A DNA stretch of 64,000 bases from Favolaschia claudopus (Eukaryota > Basidiomycota > Agaricomycetes > Agaricales > Mycenaceae). The notes beneath the pieces are model-generated. The model was not told the DNA's origin, searched no databases, and saw nothing but the letters and a program-made list of their open reading frames with translations. Below are positions 11,574 to 22,370 of this stretch, in pieces (position 1 is the stretch's first letter; every line of letters begins with the position of its first letter). A program made the position numbers and the translations under genes. The DNA lies in contig JAWWNJ010000180.1 in assembly GCA_037176885.1 (NCBI GenBank), forward strand, positions 124,001-188,000, given 5' to 3'.

Positions 11574-11873
11574 CATCCGAGGCGTTTTCTTGCGTGTCTG
11601 AATGATGCCGGTGGCTGCCGAACGACTTTCCCACGCATGTTTCACTTTTTCGACCCTCTAAAAACCAAACCTTGGCTGATTGCTTAGCTATTGAATCAGA
11701 GGATGCTCAGAGCATACTAGAGTTGTTTTCCACTGTTCCCAAGTCTCTCCAATCACATTGTAAAATGTAAATGAGAAAGTTTTCTGAGGGCCGGTGTTAC
11801 CTGTCACCGGCATTCAAGAAGTCACCAGTTGCACTGGAAGATCAAAGTTGTCGACTTTGCGTGTCCGGCACTG

Positions 11874-12102
11874 TACTTATATACAAGAGGTGACGTAAGA
11901 TATGACATAAGTGAGCACAGCATGATGTCTTGGAGACAGAGAACTTCTGCCCAAGTCAGAAGACGTCATAGCTGTGGAGTCCCCTGACAGGAGCTCGCCT
12001 CGGCGATGTCCCTATGATGTGCGGTGGTCATCATCCCATCACAGATGGTCTGGCCTCTGACGACTCTCCTGTGTTTGGGCCGGCTCTTTCGAAAATTTCT
12101 CT
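11874..12102. other. No feature recognised
   Basis: Short stretch with no reading frame, repeat or signal that I can support. Confidence 0.4.
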
Positions 12103-12447
12103 AGCTGTTTCGGAAAAAGAATACGGGTTTCGGCATTTGTTGCTCCTCAATTCTTTGTTGACACTTGCTTGACCTTGAGTCTGTTTGCAGAATCTGATTT
12201 CTCGCTTGCCCGGCCTCGGTATATCTCCGGGAAAGTTCTGTGGGTACCATGGAGCATTGGTCGATTATCTGGTTAAATTACAATTCTTATATGGACCCCA
12301 ACAATCGTGCAAGCTGGTCTGACCCAATTGTGTTCCTTACGGCACCTTCCGTCTGAGGAAACAATTTGTGGAGTTTTTGACAGAATCGTCAACAAGTGTA
12401 GACAAAAAATCAAATGACGAAACCCGTATTCTTTTTACGAAACCGCT
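12103..12447. repeat. MITE with 36 bp inverted ends
   Basis: Left end AGCTGTTTCGGAAAAAGAAT and the inverse of the right end AGCGGTTTCGTAAAAAGAAT match over about 36 bp, continuing through ACGGGTTTCG. It is about 345 bp and has no coding capacity. A TA target is possible but not clear. Confidence 0.6.
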
Positions 12448-13494
12448 GTAAGTCCCTCACCAAAGCATTACCCCACCCCCCTGAAGCCCCTCCACCCCCC
12501 GGCAACATAAAATGGCACCACCCCCCCGCCACGTCACATTCTCCCCTTCCCCTTCTCCCACCTCATCGCACCTCCTCAACCTCCTCGACTGCCTCCGCGC
12601 TTCACAGCTCACGTACGCCCTCTGCAGGTGCGTTGCTTTTTTCTCTCAAGTCTTTTCACACTGACGTTGGACACTGCAGATACTGTTACTTCTCTCGCAT
12701 GGACCTTGCACGGTGGAGCATCTTCTGGTGAAAGTGAAGGTGCGTGTTTTGCATTCTCACCTCCTTCTCAACTTGACACCACATTCTGCAGGGTACTGGT
12801 TCCCATCCTATGCGTCCTCGTCCTCTCGAACGAAGAGATGCTGACAACTACCCCATGCGACGCAGGTGAGGGAACTGCCTTATCTCGTCAATTTTCTCAT
12901 TATCATCGTCCAAGTGCTCTCCTCTGCTCCGAGTTCGAGGCTGGGGTTCTGGTCTGGGTTAGCATGAGGGCTGCTCGTGGGCTGTTGCTGCGCTGATGGT
13001 GTGGTACGTCCGGTGCATCTGGTATTCTGTATATTACACCTGTAGCTTGTATGTACACCTTAGATACACCCATGTATCGTACCCAGCACAATATATGGTT
13101 TCCCCTGCATTTTTTTGTATCCTGAATGGTCGCGCTGAAAATGTGCCCAGCAATAAGAATATCAAATAATATATAAACGTATGTGGAGGCTTCGAGAGGA
13201 GGTCAGCACAACATACAGCTGGGAGCTTCTTGGGATCCTGACGCATACCGAGTGGATGCGAATCGATTTCTGCAGATGAGCTCCGCGGGAGGTCACCCAA
13301 CATCCGGCGGCTTCTCTTCCGAGATCATTCAGCTGAGCTCCTGTCAAGCTCCTTTCAAAACGGCGGAGTAGTACAAGTAGTAGCTCCTCGACGGGCCGTT
13401 GCATTCAATGCGAGCACTTTTCATGCTTTTCGAGATCCTGCGTCGCGCGAATACGAGTAGTGACTGTGACTGTAAAGGAGTGACGTGTCACTGG
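12448..13494. other. Possible remnant of a small multi-exon gene; otherwise unassigned
   Basis: Between about 12511 and 12870 there are short coding-like pieces separated by intron-like GTGCGT...TGCAG segments (for example DTVTSLAWTLHGGASSGESE around 12680-12735). Frames cannot be joined confidently to a protein. The rest of the interval has no supported feature. Confidence 0.25.
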
Positions 13495-13672
13495 CCACTT
13501 TTTGGCTCGAAAATTTGGCTGCAGCTAAAATGTCGTGGGAAAAATCTCGGAGGTGGTTTTTTTGGACGTTTTCGAGGGTGCTGACTCAGGTCTGACTGGA
13601 TTCTGAAGTCAGATTTAAAATTCGCGTTCTTCGGCAATCATCATTGTCGACGACTTTGGTTGTCCGGCACTG
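13495..13672. mobile_element. Right terminus of the CAGTGCCGGACA Tc1-like family
   Basis: The reverse complement parallels 10014-10190 with scattered differences: CAGTGCCGGACA, GATTGCC, AAATCTGACTTCAGA, CCACCTCCGA and CCCACGACATTTT. It ends in CACTG followed by TA (13673-13674). Confidence 0.65.
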
Positions 13673-13743
13673 TACCGACCTTGTACCGACCGATAGGAAA
13701 GCTGGGTCCACTCAACTAGGCTCGTGACCGGGCTGCCTACGAA

Positions 13744-13932
13744 TAGGGGCGCTCAATTCTTAGCTTGTTGGCTCGTCTCGTCCCAGAAATTATTGAATTG
13801 CATGATGAGCTGATGAGCTGCTGATCCCACTCCGCATTCCTCTCCACTTCCCATCAAATTTTGATCCCCTCACCAAAAAATCGAGATTTTACGGACGAGA
13901 CGAGCTGACGAGCTAAGAATTGAGCGCCCCTA
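13744..13932. mobile_element. MITE, TAGGGGCGCTCAATTCTTAG family
   Basis: About 40 bp inverted ends: TAGGGGCGCTCAATTCTTAG ... and ... GAATTGAGCGCCCCTA, with GACGAG-type repeats inside each arm. It is 189 bp. Two arm fragments of this family sit at about 40411-40456 and 40790-40868, where they mark an inversion. Confidence 0.8.
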
Positions 13933-14021
13933 CATAGAAACATTCGCAATATGTAGAAGTTGAGAAAATTCAACATCTCTTCGTATCCGGCGCTATTTTG
14001 AATTCTTTTTTAAATCCTCCT

Positions 14022-14999
14022 GGCGTGTATGACGTTCCGAATGTCGCATAAATCAAACCACAAAAAAAAAATTTGAGGCGCAAAAAAAAAAAAACTTTTG
14101 AAAGTCTCCGGATAAGCCCAGGACTGAAGCCGCATAGTCTTGGGGTCTGTGGGAGGTCCCTCCTCGCTGGAATCGACACAATTCGCAGCGCAACATGTTC
14201 ATCGGGGCGGAGGACCCGATCTGATCAATGATCATCATGGCACCGCTTCGGATTTAACAGAACTGTAGTCCGCATCACCTTGAGTGCAACATGGTTTCTT
14301 TGTTGCATTGGCTAGAACCTTGGCTCTTGCTGGCTCTTATTGTCTCTGCTTACAACCTGTGTTCTGCAGGTAAATTTTGCTCAAGTTGAGTCACAAAAAA
14401 TTCTGAGATGATTAGCATCACTGCAGTTGTCACGGCACGAGGTCTGTGACATAACGCAACAAAAATCGTCCACCGTGGACAAACTTCGTAACATGCTCCA
14501 CAAAATGAGAGTGTTTAGATGTAGGTATAAGGCTTACACACAAGGTAGCGCGGTACCAGCTAGACCTAGACTAATACCAGCAGATGAAATGCTAAATATA
14601 GAAGAAAGTACGAAATTTTGCTAAACCCCCCAGAAAGTGGAGCTGAAGGGGAAACTGATGCATATGTTACCCGGAGCAGGATGCAGCCTCCATCTCAAGC
14701 AGCTTGCAATGAATGTAAAATGAGTTCAACGCGAGCACTGGTGAGTGGGAGTGATATGTAGGCCCGTTAAATCCGAAGTGATGCCGCAATCGATCAATGA
14801 TCAGATCGGGTCCCCCGCCCCGATGAACATGTTCCATTGCAAAACTAACATTTTCGAGTGAGGGGAGAACTCCTAGATACCCCTCCCTTGAGATCCTGCA
14901 ATATGAAGCTTATCCAAGCACTTTCAAAAGTTTTTTTTTTGCGCCTCAAAAGTTTTTATTGCGTTTGATTTATGCGACATTCGGAACGTCATAGGCGTG
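14022..14999. repeat. Fold-back element with about 235 bp arms
   Basis: Arm 14022-14258 (GGCGTGTATGACGTTCCGAA ... GATTTAAC) is repeated inverted at 14766-14999, including a poly-A/poly-T tract next to GCGCCTCAAA. The central 500 bp contains only short frames. No target duplication was recognised. Confidence 0.7.
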
Positions 15000-15264
15000 G
15001 GACCCAGTACATTGAAAAAAAAAACCAGATTTCGCTGGCCGGAGGTCGCCGCCAAACATCTCATCCGAGACACTGCCACAACCTTTCGCTCCACGCTCCA
15101 CCACTGTCCGCTCTGCTCAACACGTTTGCCGACCGTTATGACGCCGCCGCCGCTCCGTATACTACAAGATGAATATATTGTTACTAAATTCTAACCTCCA
15201 CTCTGTGTGAAAATCTGAGCCAACCTCCTGCAAATTTCGTTGCCAAATCTACCTCAAGTCATCT
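15000..15264. other. No recognised gene
   Basis: Short arginine/proline-rich frames (14972-15194) without recognised domain. This may be degraded upstream coding sequence of the following hAT gene. Confidence 0.3.
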
Positions 15265-16160
15265 CAAGGTGTCTCGTCGTACGAAGATCTACGCCACCGC
15301 GATGAGTGAGTGAATTTTATTTCCTTCAGTGATTCGTGCTAAGTTTATTGTGCTGTAGTCTTGAACCCGGCCAGCAAACTCAAATGGCTCAGGGAGAACT
15401 GGTCCGCTGTCGATGCTGATAATGCGAGAAAGGCAATTCGCGGCTCGGTAAGTTTGATTGGTGTCTGTGTCAAAAGCAAGTTATTAATTCACACTTTACA
15501 GATGCTCGAATATCGCAGGGAGGCACGGACTCGTGAGGCCAGCCTTGCTGCTGTACAGATCCCGACGGGCGTGGGTCGGCGAGCTGTGTCTGCGCCGTCG
15601 TCTTCTCACGGCGCGCGGGCGCTGTCATCGGCACAAACGGAGGAAGATAGGGCTGAAGCGGAGCGTCGAGCGGTGCTTGAAGACGAGCGCCTCGTCGATG
15701 AAGAGCTCTCAGCTTATGAAGCAGAAGGACTGCTCGACGAGAACAATCCTGAGATGGAGAACTTTGACCTCGTTGCGTATTGGGAGGTAAGCTCAATTCC
15801 TTCGCTTTCATTCCAGCCTATTTAAAACTGTTTCAGCGACGCCAATTCAAGTTCAAATATCTCTTCTGTGTGGCCCTTGATGTCTTGCCTGTTCAAGCAT
15901 CCGCTGTCCCATGCGAGCGGGTGTTTTCATCAAGCAAGGAGACTGACACCCTCCGGCGCAACAATCTTTCCCCCCGCATGTTTGAGATGCTTCAAATCCT
16001 CAAGTTCATTTACCGTCAAGATCGCCTTACATTTACGCACGATTTGGTCGCAACCGCGGTCATTGATGTGGACCCAAATGTAATTGATACGCTACTGGCT
16101 CAGGGTCGAATGGATGAGCTCGAAGACCTTGTTAATTCATCTTATTCCTCCTCTCAATAA
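15265..16160 (+). pseudogene. hAT-family transposase, C-terminal part
   Basis: Four exons can be traced: ending at 15305 (...KIYATAM), 15359-15447 (LNPASKLKWLRENW), 15502-15786 (MLEYRREARTREASL ... EMENFDLVAYWE) and 15837-16160. Introns 15306-15358, 15448-15501 and 15787-15836 have good GT/AG ends. The last exon holds the hAT dimerisation signature LPVQASAVPCERVFSSSKET followed by TLRRNNLSPRMFEMLQILKF, then a tail ending in NSSYSSSQ. hAT transposases (DDE, RNase H-like) move elements that make 8 bp duplications, which matches the many hAT MITEs here. The N-terminal zinc finger and the DDE core upstream are missing, replaced by the fold-back repeat, so this is a relic. Confidence 0.85.
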
Positions 16161-16381
16161 TTGTCTTTTACTGACTTGTACTCTATTTCGACTGTAATGA
16201 CCGACTAATTACTCATATCTTGCTTTTTTACCTACTAACCCCTGTATTTTAGTTTATATTCATGTTCAATACACTATTCTACTTCCCTGTACATTTTTCT
16301 GTTAATGCTCGAGTGCTACGTACCGAATGCAAGACGAAGGAAAATCAACCCGTGGGACACCGTATTTCCATTTCCGGATGC

Positions 16382-16464
16382 GACCTCGGCGGCAACCTCA
16401 AGGTGCGCCGAGGTTGATGGCCCATCACCTTGAGGTGCCTTGACCTCGCCTTGCGGAAGCACTA
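16382..16464. mobile_element. Right-end fragment of the TAGTGCTGCCGCGAGG hAT MITE
   Basis: GGTTGATGGCCCATCACC followed by TTGAGGTGCCTTGACCTCGCC and the terminus ...GGAAGCACTA matches the end of the 35752-36068 copy. The 9031 copy lacks exactly this end. Confidence 0.65.
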
Positions 16465-16515
16465 AATGTGCGTCCTTCGCGCTCTGTACTAAGTGTGCTG
16501 CTAAACTAATCATCT

Positions 16516-16714
16516 AGGAATCTTCCAACTCCCCCTTCCACCCCTCGCCGCCATCATCAAGCTGAGCGCCAAGGTTTGCGAGACATCCGCATCAACGCAG
16601 AAGGCAGCCCGCGCCGCCGTCGTGTTCCCGATACGAGCGCTGCCCGTGTGGCTGCTCCCTGTGCCAACAATGAAAATAATACAGCAGCTTCATCCGCTTT
16701 TGCCGCCCGCTCCT
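16516..16714 (+). pseudogene. N-terminal fragment of a TE-type reading frame, cut by an LTR
   Basis: The frame reads TPPSTPRRHHQAERQGLRDI and continues RINAEGSPRRRRVPD..., then runs into the gypsy 3' LTR at 16715. Short, basic 'TPRRR...QAERQ.LRDI' starts are found in TE-associated proteins of mushrooms; function unknown. Confidence 0.35.
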
Positions 16715-16954
16715 CCGCTACTAGTCTCGGTACACAGAGAATTTGTTGGGTGGTCGCACAAACGAGTAAGTGGCGTAAGAGTAAGATTGACCAAAGAACT
16801 AACTACGTACATCACAGGCTTATATACTACGATCAACAGAACAGTTCGGATCAAGGTAATTACCGGTGGACTTGGCGTACGGTAAACAGACGAAAGTAAA
16901 ATAGAGCGGTGTGGAGAAATAGAATAGAATAAACAAATATATCGCACCGTTACA
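16715..16954 (-). repeat. 3' LTR of the gypsy element
   Basis: On the minus strand it begins TGTAACGGTGCGATATATTT. It is identical over 240 bp to 25010-25249. The left limit (CCGCTACTAG) is where the two copies diverge. Confidence 0.9.
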
Positions 16955-16982
16955 CCCGCCCTCCAGGCTGCCCAAGGCAGAC

Positions 16983-17199
16983 TCACGCCCCACCACCGGA
17001 CATATTAATGTCATTGCCATTCCCGCCACCGCTTCCCCCAGCGCCCCCGCTTCCACCCGAGTTGGATGGGCCCGCACCGTTACCGAAGAAAGTGTGGGAT
17101 CGGACTGTGACGGGGATGGGAGTGTTGTCGCCGGTAGCAAGCTTCTTCTGAGTCTCGCTGGCAAGCGAATCGTCCGTCTGACGATGCTTGAAGACCGGT
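16983..17199 (-). pseudogene. C-terminal end of the gypsy polyprotein / extra ORF
   Basis: Minus-strand frame KHRQTDDSLASETQKKLATG ... VRSHTFFGNGAGPSN ... GGNGNDINMSGGGA, stop at 16983-16985. It ends just before the polypurine tract and 3' LTR. It is separated from the rest of the frame by an approximately 0.9 kb insertion (17200-18088). Confidence 0.6.
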
Positions 17200-18088
17200 A
17201 TGAACGAAAATCGAAAACGAAAACGCGGCTAGCTGATAATGATCAGGCGGCCTTCCAGGCCATCAATCAGAAACGAAAATGACCGGGCAAAGAAGCCGAG
17301 AGGATTGGATTGATGTCACAGTCACAGTATATCAATGTCTGTGGTCTATTGTGTCATCGGCCGCTTGCCGAACGCGTCCGAGTGGCTGTACCAGGTCACG
17401 CACACGGCGTGTCTTACTTAGCACTTAATTGAAGAGTGAAGATCACTTCACTTCAAAATCATAAAATAGAAATTTTTACGATACCCAAGTATGAGATTCG
17501 TAGCAAACATGATACTTATAGACAAACACTAAAGGTATGTAAATAGCCTGTTTGCGAGCCATTGAATGGCTAATGGCTAAATAAGTGTCCAAATTCCGGC
17601 GTATTGACAAAAGATATCCCCAGTTCGAGTATCCGAATTTCATTACAGGCAGCTCTTGTTGACTTCTACATGAAAGTTTAGCCCATCAAAGTTTCCTAAT
17701 GCGGAAATCGGTAGCCATTCAATGGCTCCAATGGCTCTTCGCAAACCCTCTAATAGGAAACAAGAATGGACTACATAAAGTAAACAAATATTATTATTTT
17801 ATATTTATCTGTTAATTTGTGTTGGCTGCCGGCAGTAGCTAAGTTGCACGAGCATCTCAATTTGCGGAGGGAAAAAACGGCAATTTCGGTTATTTTTAAG
17901 TAGTAGCCGAGCATCGGAACGGGACCAACATGAGCATGTACGTGACCGTGACCCTTGGCGTCATAGAGCCGACCTTGACTTGTTCCGTGCCGACTGCTTC
18001 ATTTTCGTTTCTGAACCTGCTGCCGACGGGCACCACCGGCCATCTATCGGCTATTCTATATATAGTCGTTTTCGTTTTCGTTTCTAGT
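17200..18088. mobile_element. Insertion in the 3' ORF of the gypsy element
   Basis: The coding frame of the gypsy element breaks at both limits. The ends carry inverted CGAAAACGAAAACG motifs (17212-17225; inverse at 18067-18081) and each end has a second CAGAAACGAAAATG copy about 45 bp further in. It contains the MITE 17544-17752. Class unknown; the exact borders are uncertain. Confidence 0.5.
17544..17752. mobile_element. TA-flanked MITE, inverted relative of 3447-3659
   Basis: Ends TAGCCTGTTTGCGAGCCATT ... and ...CTTCGCAAACCCTCTA. Similarity to the inverse of 3447-3659 runs along the whole 209 bp (ATTCCGGCGTATTGAC, GTTTAGCCCATCAAAGTTTCC). Confidence 0.75.
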
Positions 18089-18208
18089 ATATACTCCTTG
18101 AAGACCTCGAGATCTTCCGCGGACACCGTGTATTCGTCGTCATCCTGCCCAACACCGCGCTCCTTCTCAGCATTCTCAGCAAGACGGCGCTGGTATCCCC
18201 TCATCCGG

Positions 18209-20369
18209 TTATACTTCCGCCTCAAGTGCACGTCTCCCATCATCATACTCCTCTTTGCTGACAACGATCTGGCCGGGGAGAGCGACACGGAAGCGGGAGA
18301 GCTCGTGATCCTGGACGCAGAAGGCTCTGAGGGTGGGAAGGTTGTAAAAATCCTTCCAGATGATGCTGCCGTCGGCTGGATCGATGAGAGGGAAGTAGAA
18401 GCCGCCGTTTTCATATTCGTTGAGCCAGGCCATGAGATCGTTGTAGCCGGTTGGCATAAGACGAGGAGGGGAGCCCTTTTTGACGCAGGCAATGGCAAAC
18501 TCGATAAAGAGGCGGATCTGCTGAGCGTGATAGAGGCGAGGCCGGAAGGCAGGGTCCTTAGTGTCGAAAAGGAACAGTTCGACGGTGATGCGAAGAAAGT
18601 ATTTCCGAGGGCCATTGAACTTGGCCATGTTCGCGGGAAGGACAGTGGGGACATCAATGGTGAACTTCTCAATGAGAGATTGGGGTGCCATGATAGCGGG
18701 CGCGAATTCCTCGATCCGTCCGCTTGCCTTATAAGACCAGAAATAGGGCATCATTGATCCCACAAACAGCTGACCCTCTTGGAGCGGAGGTGATCCTGAA
18801 CCATATGGAAGCCCCTGGATATCTGATGCGCCCAGCACCTCGAGATACTCGGGCAGTGCTTGCAATTTCTTGGCCTGCGCATGGGGCATCCACGATTTAT
18901 CTCCCGATTTCCAAAGGACCTCAAAAAGTGCCTTGGTACGTCGGCCGTAATGGCTGACAATACGGTCGACAGCCCATTCATTAGTCTCGTCTTCAGGGGA
19001 GATTCCTAACTGGCACTCTAATCGTCCCGGAAAGCGACGATCATCATTCGGAACATGAATCCGCAACAATGATGCGTGGAAAACATCGTGAACTCCACGC
19101 TGCTTCAAATTTGCAGGAAGTTCGACTTGGAACGAGTTGTTCCCAAAGTCTCGCAGAATTAGATAGGGCCCAATGAATTTAGGAATAAGTTTACGGGCTA
19201 AACCTTTCTCAAAGGAAATGTTCTTCGAAGAAAGGTATACCAAGTCTCCTTCCTCGAAAGGAGCCGCTTGACGCTTGCGATTTGCAGCACGAGTCTGCTT
19301 ACACGCGCGGAGATGATGCTATCATGCGCAGCCATGATAGCGAGTCGGCGCTGCAGAGCAAAGGTCGCAACACCTGGAAATTTACGGGTGCGGTCAGAAT
19401 TCCATAGTAACGAGCGCGGCATGCGTCCCGTGTCCAAAAAGAACGGAGCATATCCCGTTGTTTCTGACCGTGCCGAATTCATTGCAAATTCAACGGCGGG
19501 GAGCTTGTTTACCCAATCCTTTTGCTTAGCACCAATGCACTGACGAATCATCTGCGTAATTGTCCGATTAGCCCGCTCAGTGCCTCCATCCGACTCAGGG
19601 TGGTAGGCACTAGACATTTTCAACTTGACTCCAATGAGCTCGTGAAGCCGTTTCCAAAAAACACTAGTGAACAGGGAATCACGATCACTCACAATGAATT
19701 TCGGCAGTCCATGGAGCCTATAGACATGTTCAAACATCAATTCGGCCATCTGACGAGCCGTATAATTGATTCGCGCCGGTATAAGATGGACTCGTCCAGT
19801 CAAGAGACAGATTACCACAGCAATAGAATTGAAAACACCGTCTCGGTTGCGTGAATCAGGCAAAGGACCCACGAAATCGACACCAATCGATTCCCAAGGC
19901 TCCGTCGGTGGGTTCAGCGAATGCAGAAACCCATAGGGCCGCTGATTGCTGGGCTTAGTCCGTTTGCAAGTTACGCAAGATTCACAGAAACTACGAACAT
20001 CGTCAACCATTTCTTTCCACCAGAAATGATCACGGACATAATCCAGAGTCTTTCGAAGCCCCAGATGAGCAGGAATAGAATGAGCTTCAGAGATCACGAT
20101 CTCTCGAACGTTTCGGCCTTGATAAGTGATGCTTGGGACGCAAAGTACTCGAGAATCGGTGTTCTTGAGATAAACAAGCCCATTTTCGACCTCAAAGTTG
20201 CGGAAATCTTTGGGTGCCTCAAGAATCTTCTTAAACAAGGTATCCTCGCTGTAATTATGTGCGAGAAGCTTCGTTAAGTCGAGACCTCGCCAGCCAGAAT
20301 TAAGAACACCGAGCAGAGTCTCGTCTAAGCTCTCAAGTTGTTCTTCAATGTCCAATGTAGCAGCCGGAG
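18209..20369 (-). pseudogene. Gypsy integrase and chromodomain-like region
   Basis: Minus-strand frames 20355-19198 and 19243-18209. The HHCC zinc module is visible (H...H ... SFCESCVTCKRTK), then the DDE core: D in SIGVDFVGPLPD, D in FIVSDRDSLF, and E in SAYHPESDGGTERANRTI (35 residues after the second D). Next come LIPKFIGPYLI...GNNSFQVELP (GPY/F module) and a chromo-like segment (WAVDRIVSHYGRRTKALFEV). A long extra C-terminal region (MPYFWSYKASGR ... LFDTKDPAFRPRLYHAQQ) of unknown role follows. A frame change near 19220 and another near 18230 disrupt it. It integrates the cDNA in active relatives. Confidence 0.85.
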
Positions 20370-22326
20370 TAAGCTTCGCTCCTCAGAGATGTCTTGATAA
20401 CTGAAAGAAACCTTCACAGTATGATTTAATTTCGAGCGCGAACCCTGAACAGCGAGCTGTAAAGTAATTGGATCATCCAATTCCTTGCGCTTGATTCGCA
20501 ACTGATCAACTAATGAAGTCGAAATCAGGTCGCCGAGAGAGCCTGTGTCAACGAGCGCGCGAACTGGCTCTCCGTTGACTCGAACAACAATCACAAGTGG
20601 GCGCGCGACAATACGGTCGGGTACTTTGGGCATTGAAGAGGTACGAGAAATTCCCTTCATGCTATTTGCGGGGATTTGAACTCCACCGCAATAAAGGACA
20701 TACTCGCCCTCCGTTTCAAGGTCTGCTTCATTGAACAGTGATCCAAAGAAGTCCCGACGGCGGTTGGTGTCCCAGCCGTGCTTGAAATTGTGCTCTGACA
20801 TCAGTTGCTTCCAGTGCCGTTTTAAAACCCAACCAACAAGGTCGAACTCGGGGTTTATTAACTGCCCCTCCGAGATCAGCTCGTGGCAGTTGCGGTTACC
20901 GACTGGGAAGGTGATGGAATAATTATCAGGCGCCTCCAAGTCGCTAGACATTCTCGGAACACGCTCAATCTCAACCGCTTCGAACATAGGTAAGTCACGA
21001 CTTACGTCTCGGAAGTATTGTTGAATTGCATCAGTCAATAGTTCCTCAATCGGAAAGTCATGCAGCGGAGACGATTCGCCATTCGGAATGTCCAAGACCT
21101 TTGCGCATTGGTTCGCATACCAATCACAAAGTTGGAATGAAGGGTCCCTCAGCCAGGGCAAAGGTATGACATTTACAACATCCGAGTAGGCGTCCTCGAT
21201 AACATAGAAGTCTGGAACTGGCCGCAGAACTCGGAAACGAATGCCATCGCGCTTATCGTCCGACCAACGGACGTGTTCGTCGCCTGGATAGGGCTGGAAG
21301 AACTCCAACACTGCCGCAATTGTATTTCCGAGAACATCGCCGAGTCGACGCGATCGTGGAGGTACGTTTCCGCTTCGAGGAGTCCCATACGATTCAATCG
21401 CATGCATCCACAGATCAAGACGGTCTTCAAATGGATCTCCTGAATCCGTACATAGAGCAGGAGCAGGCGGATCGTCTTCCGAACCATCTCGTGAGTTTTC
21501 ACTCATACATTCCAAGTCAGGCATACTTCCATCCGATGAATCAGAGCTAGAACTCTCAGTTGTGGTAGCGTCTGATACTGTGACAAGGCTAGGTAAGTCG
21601 TCGAAGTCCTCTTCCGAGTCGTTCTCAACAACCCCAGGGTCTGTTAAGTATTCCAACCATGGAAGCGAGCCCAAGGTTGAATTTGAGTCGGACTCCGGTG
21701 AGGAGACAATTACTTCTGACTCAGAGGCAGAAGTATTTAACGAATCGTACTCATATTCAGCCAAGTCAAGGCTCGACAGTCGTTCCTCGTACCAGGCTAT
21801 GATGTCAAATTCTTGGTTCATTACAAGCTCTCTCGAAAGAGTGAAGCACGACGCAACAAGATGATCTGAAATCATGATGTTCTCGCCCTCCGTGTGTACT
21901 TCAAATCTATCTGCAGAGGCTTCCGAGTAATTCCATGTCCATGAAATGTTTTGACAGGATAAGATCGATGGCATTTGCCGTCGCATCTCCCATTGGTACG
22001 TGGTAGCGAGGTCCCGCAAAGTCGTGAATCTCAACGCCCAATTCGCGGGCTCGCTGATCAGAGAACCATTTTGCAGGCATAAACTCGGGACTCAAAACAT
22101 CAGTCGCAGCTAGAACATACTCACATTCAGAGCGATTATCTACTACAATATATTCTGTGTCCGAAATGCGGTAAGTGCAAAACCTGGATTCATGAATATC
22201 CTCGGGGACCTGATTGTCTATCCAGTCTCCTGGATAATAGCGACCGTGTTCGAGCACCGACTGAACATAATACGCATGAAGATCGCCGATTCGGCGCTTT
22301 GGTACGCATTCTAAATCATCGTTCAA
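20370..22326 (-). pseudogene. Gypsy linker region and aspartic protease, truncated
   Basis: Minus-strand frames 22326-21907 and 22034-20325, joined by a frame change near 21930. The N-terminal ~450 residues are acidic and unassigned. Near the end is a retropepsin active site RALVDTGSLGDLISTSLVDQ followed by ITLQLAVQG and KVSFSYQDISEERS. Immediately after ERS the sequence jumps to the pre-integrase region (AATLDIEEQLESLDETLLG in another frame), so the remainder of the protease and all of RT and RNase H are absent. Confidence 0.8.
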
Positions 22327-22370
22327 AGAGTCGACTTCAGAAACAAGTTCAAATTCATCGTTGATAGTTT

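Larger units (their letters stand above)
10014..11873. mobile_element. Tc1-like element, CAGTGCCGGACACGCAAAG termini
   Basis: A 26 bp inverted repeat starting CAGTGCCGGACACGCAAAG ends the segment on both sides, each flanked by TA (10012-10013, 11874-11875). A second, inner pair CAGTGCAACT... / ...AGTTGCACTG (10663 and 11826-11835) suggests one element inside another. It holds a 5' gene fragment (10875-11147) and a hAT MITE (11222-11573). The left 180 bp also pair with 13495-13672, so an alternative, longer element 10014-13672 cannot be excluded. Confidence 0.65.

Noticed and set aside
12511..12870. Small multi-exon host gene
   Set aside because: Intron-like segments exist but no splice combination gives a recognisable protein.
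10014..13672. Single 3.66 kb Tc1-like element
   Set aside because: The longer end similarity (180 bp) favours it, but the 11850-11873 terminus with TA gives an equally good shorter element; the choice cannot be made by eye.
9031..16464. One autonomous hAT element from 9031 to 16464 with the transposase at 15-16 kb
   Set aside because: Both ends belong to the same family and the transposase lies inside, but the flanking octamers differ and most of the transposase is missing; left as separate fragments.
17930..18757. 275-codon plus-strand reading frame
   Set aside because: Antisense to the gypsy C-terminal ORF; no domain.
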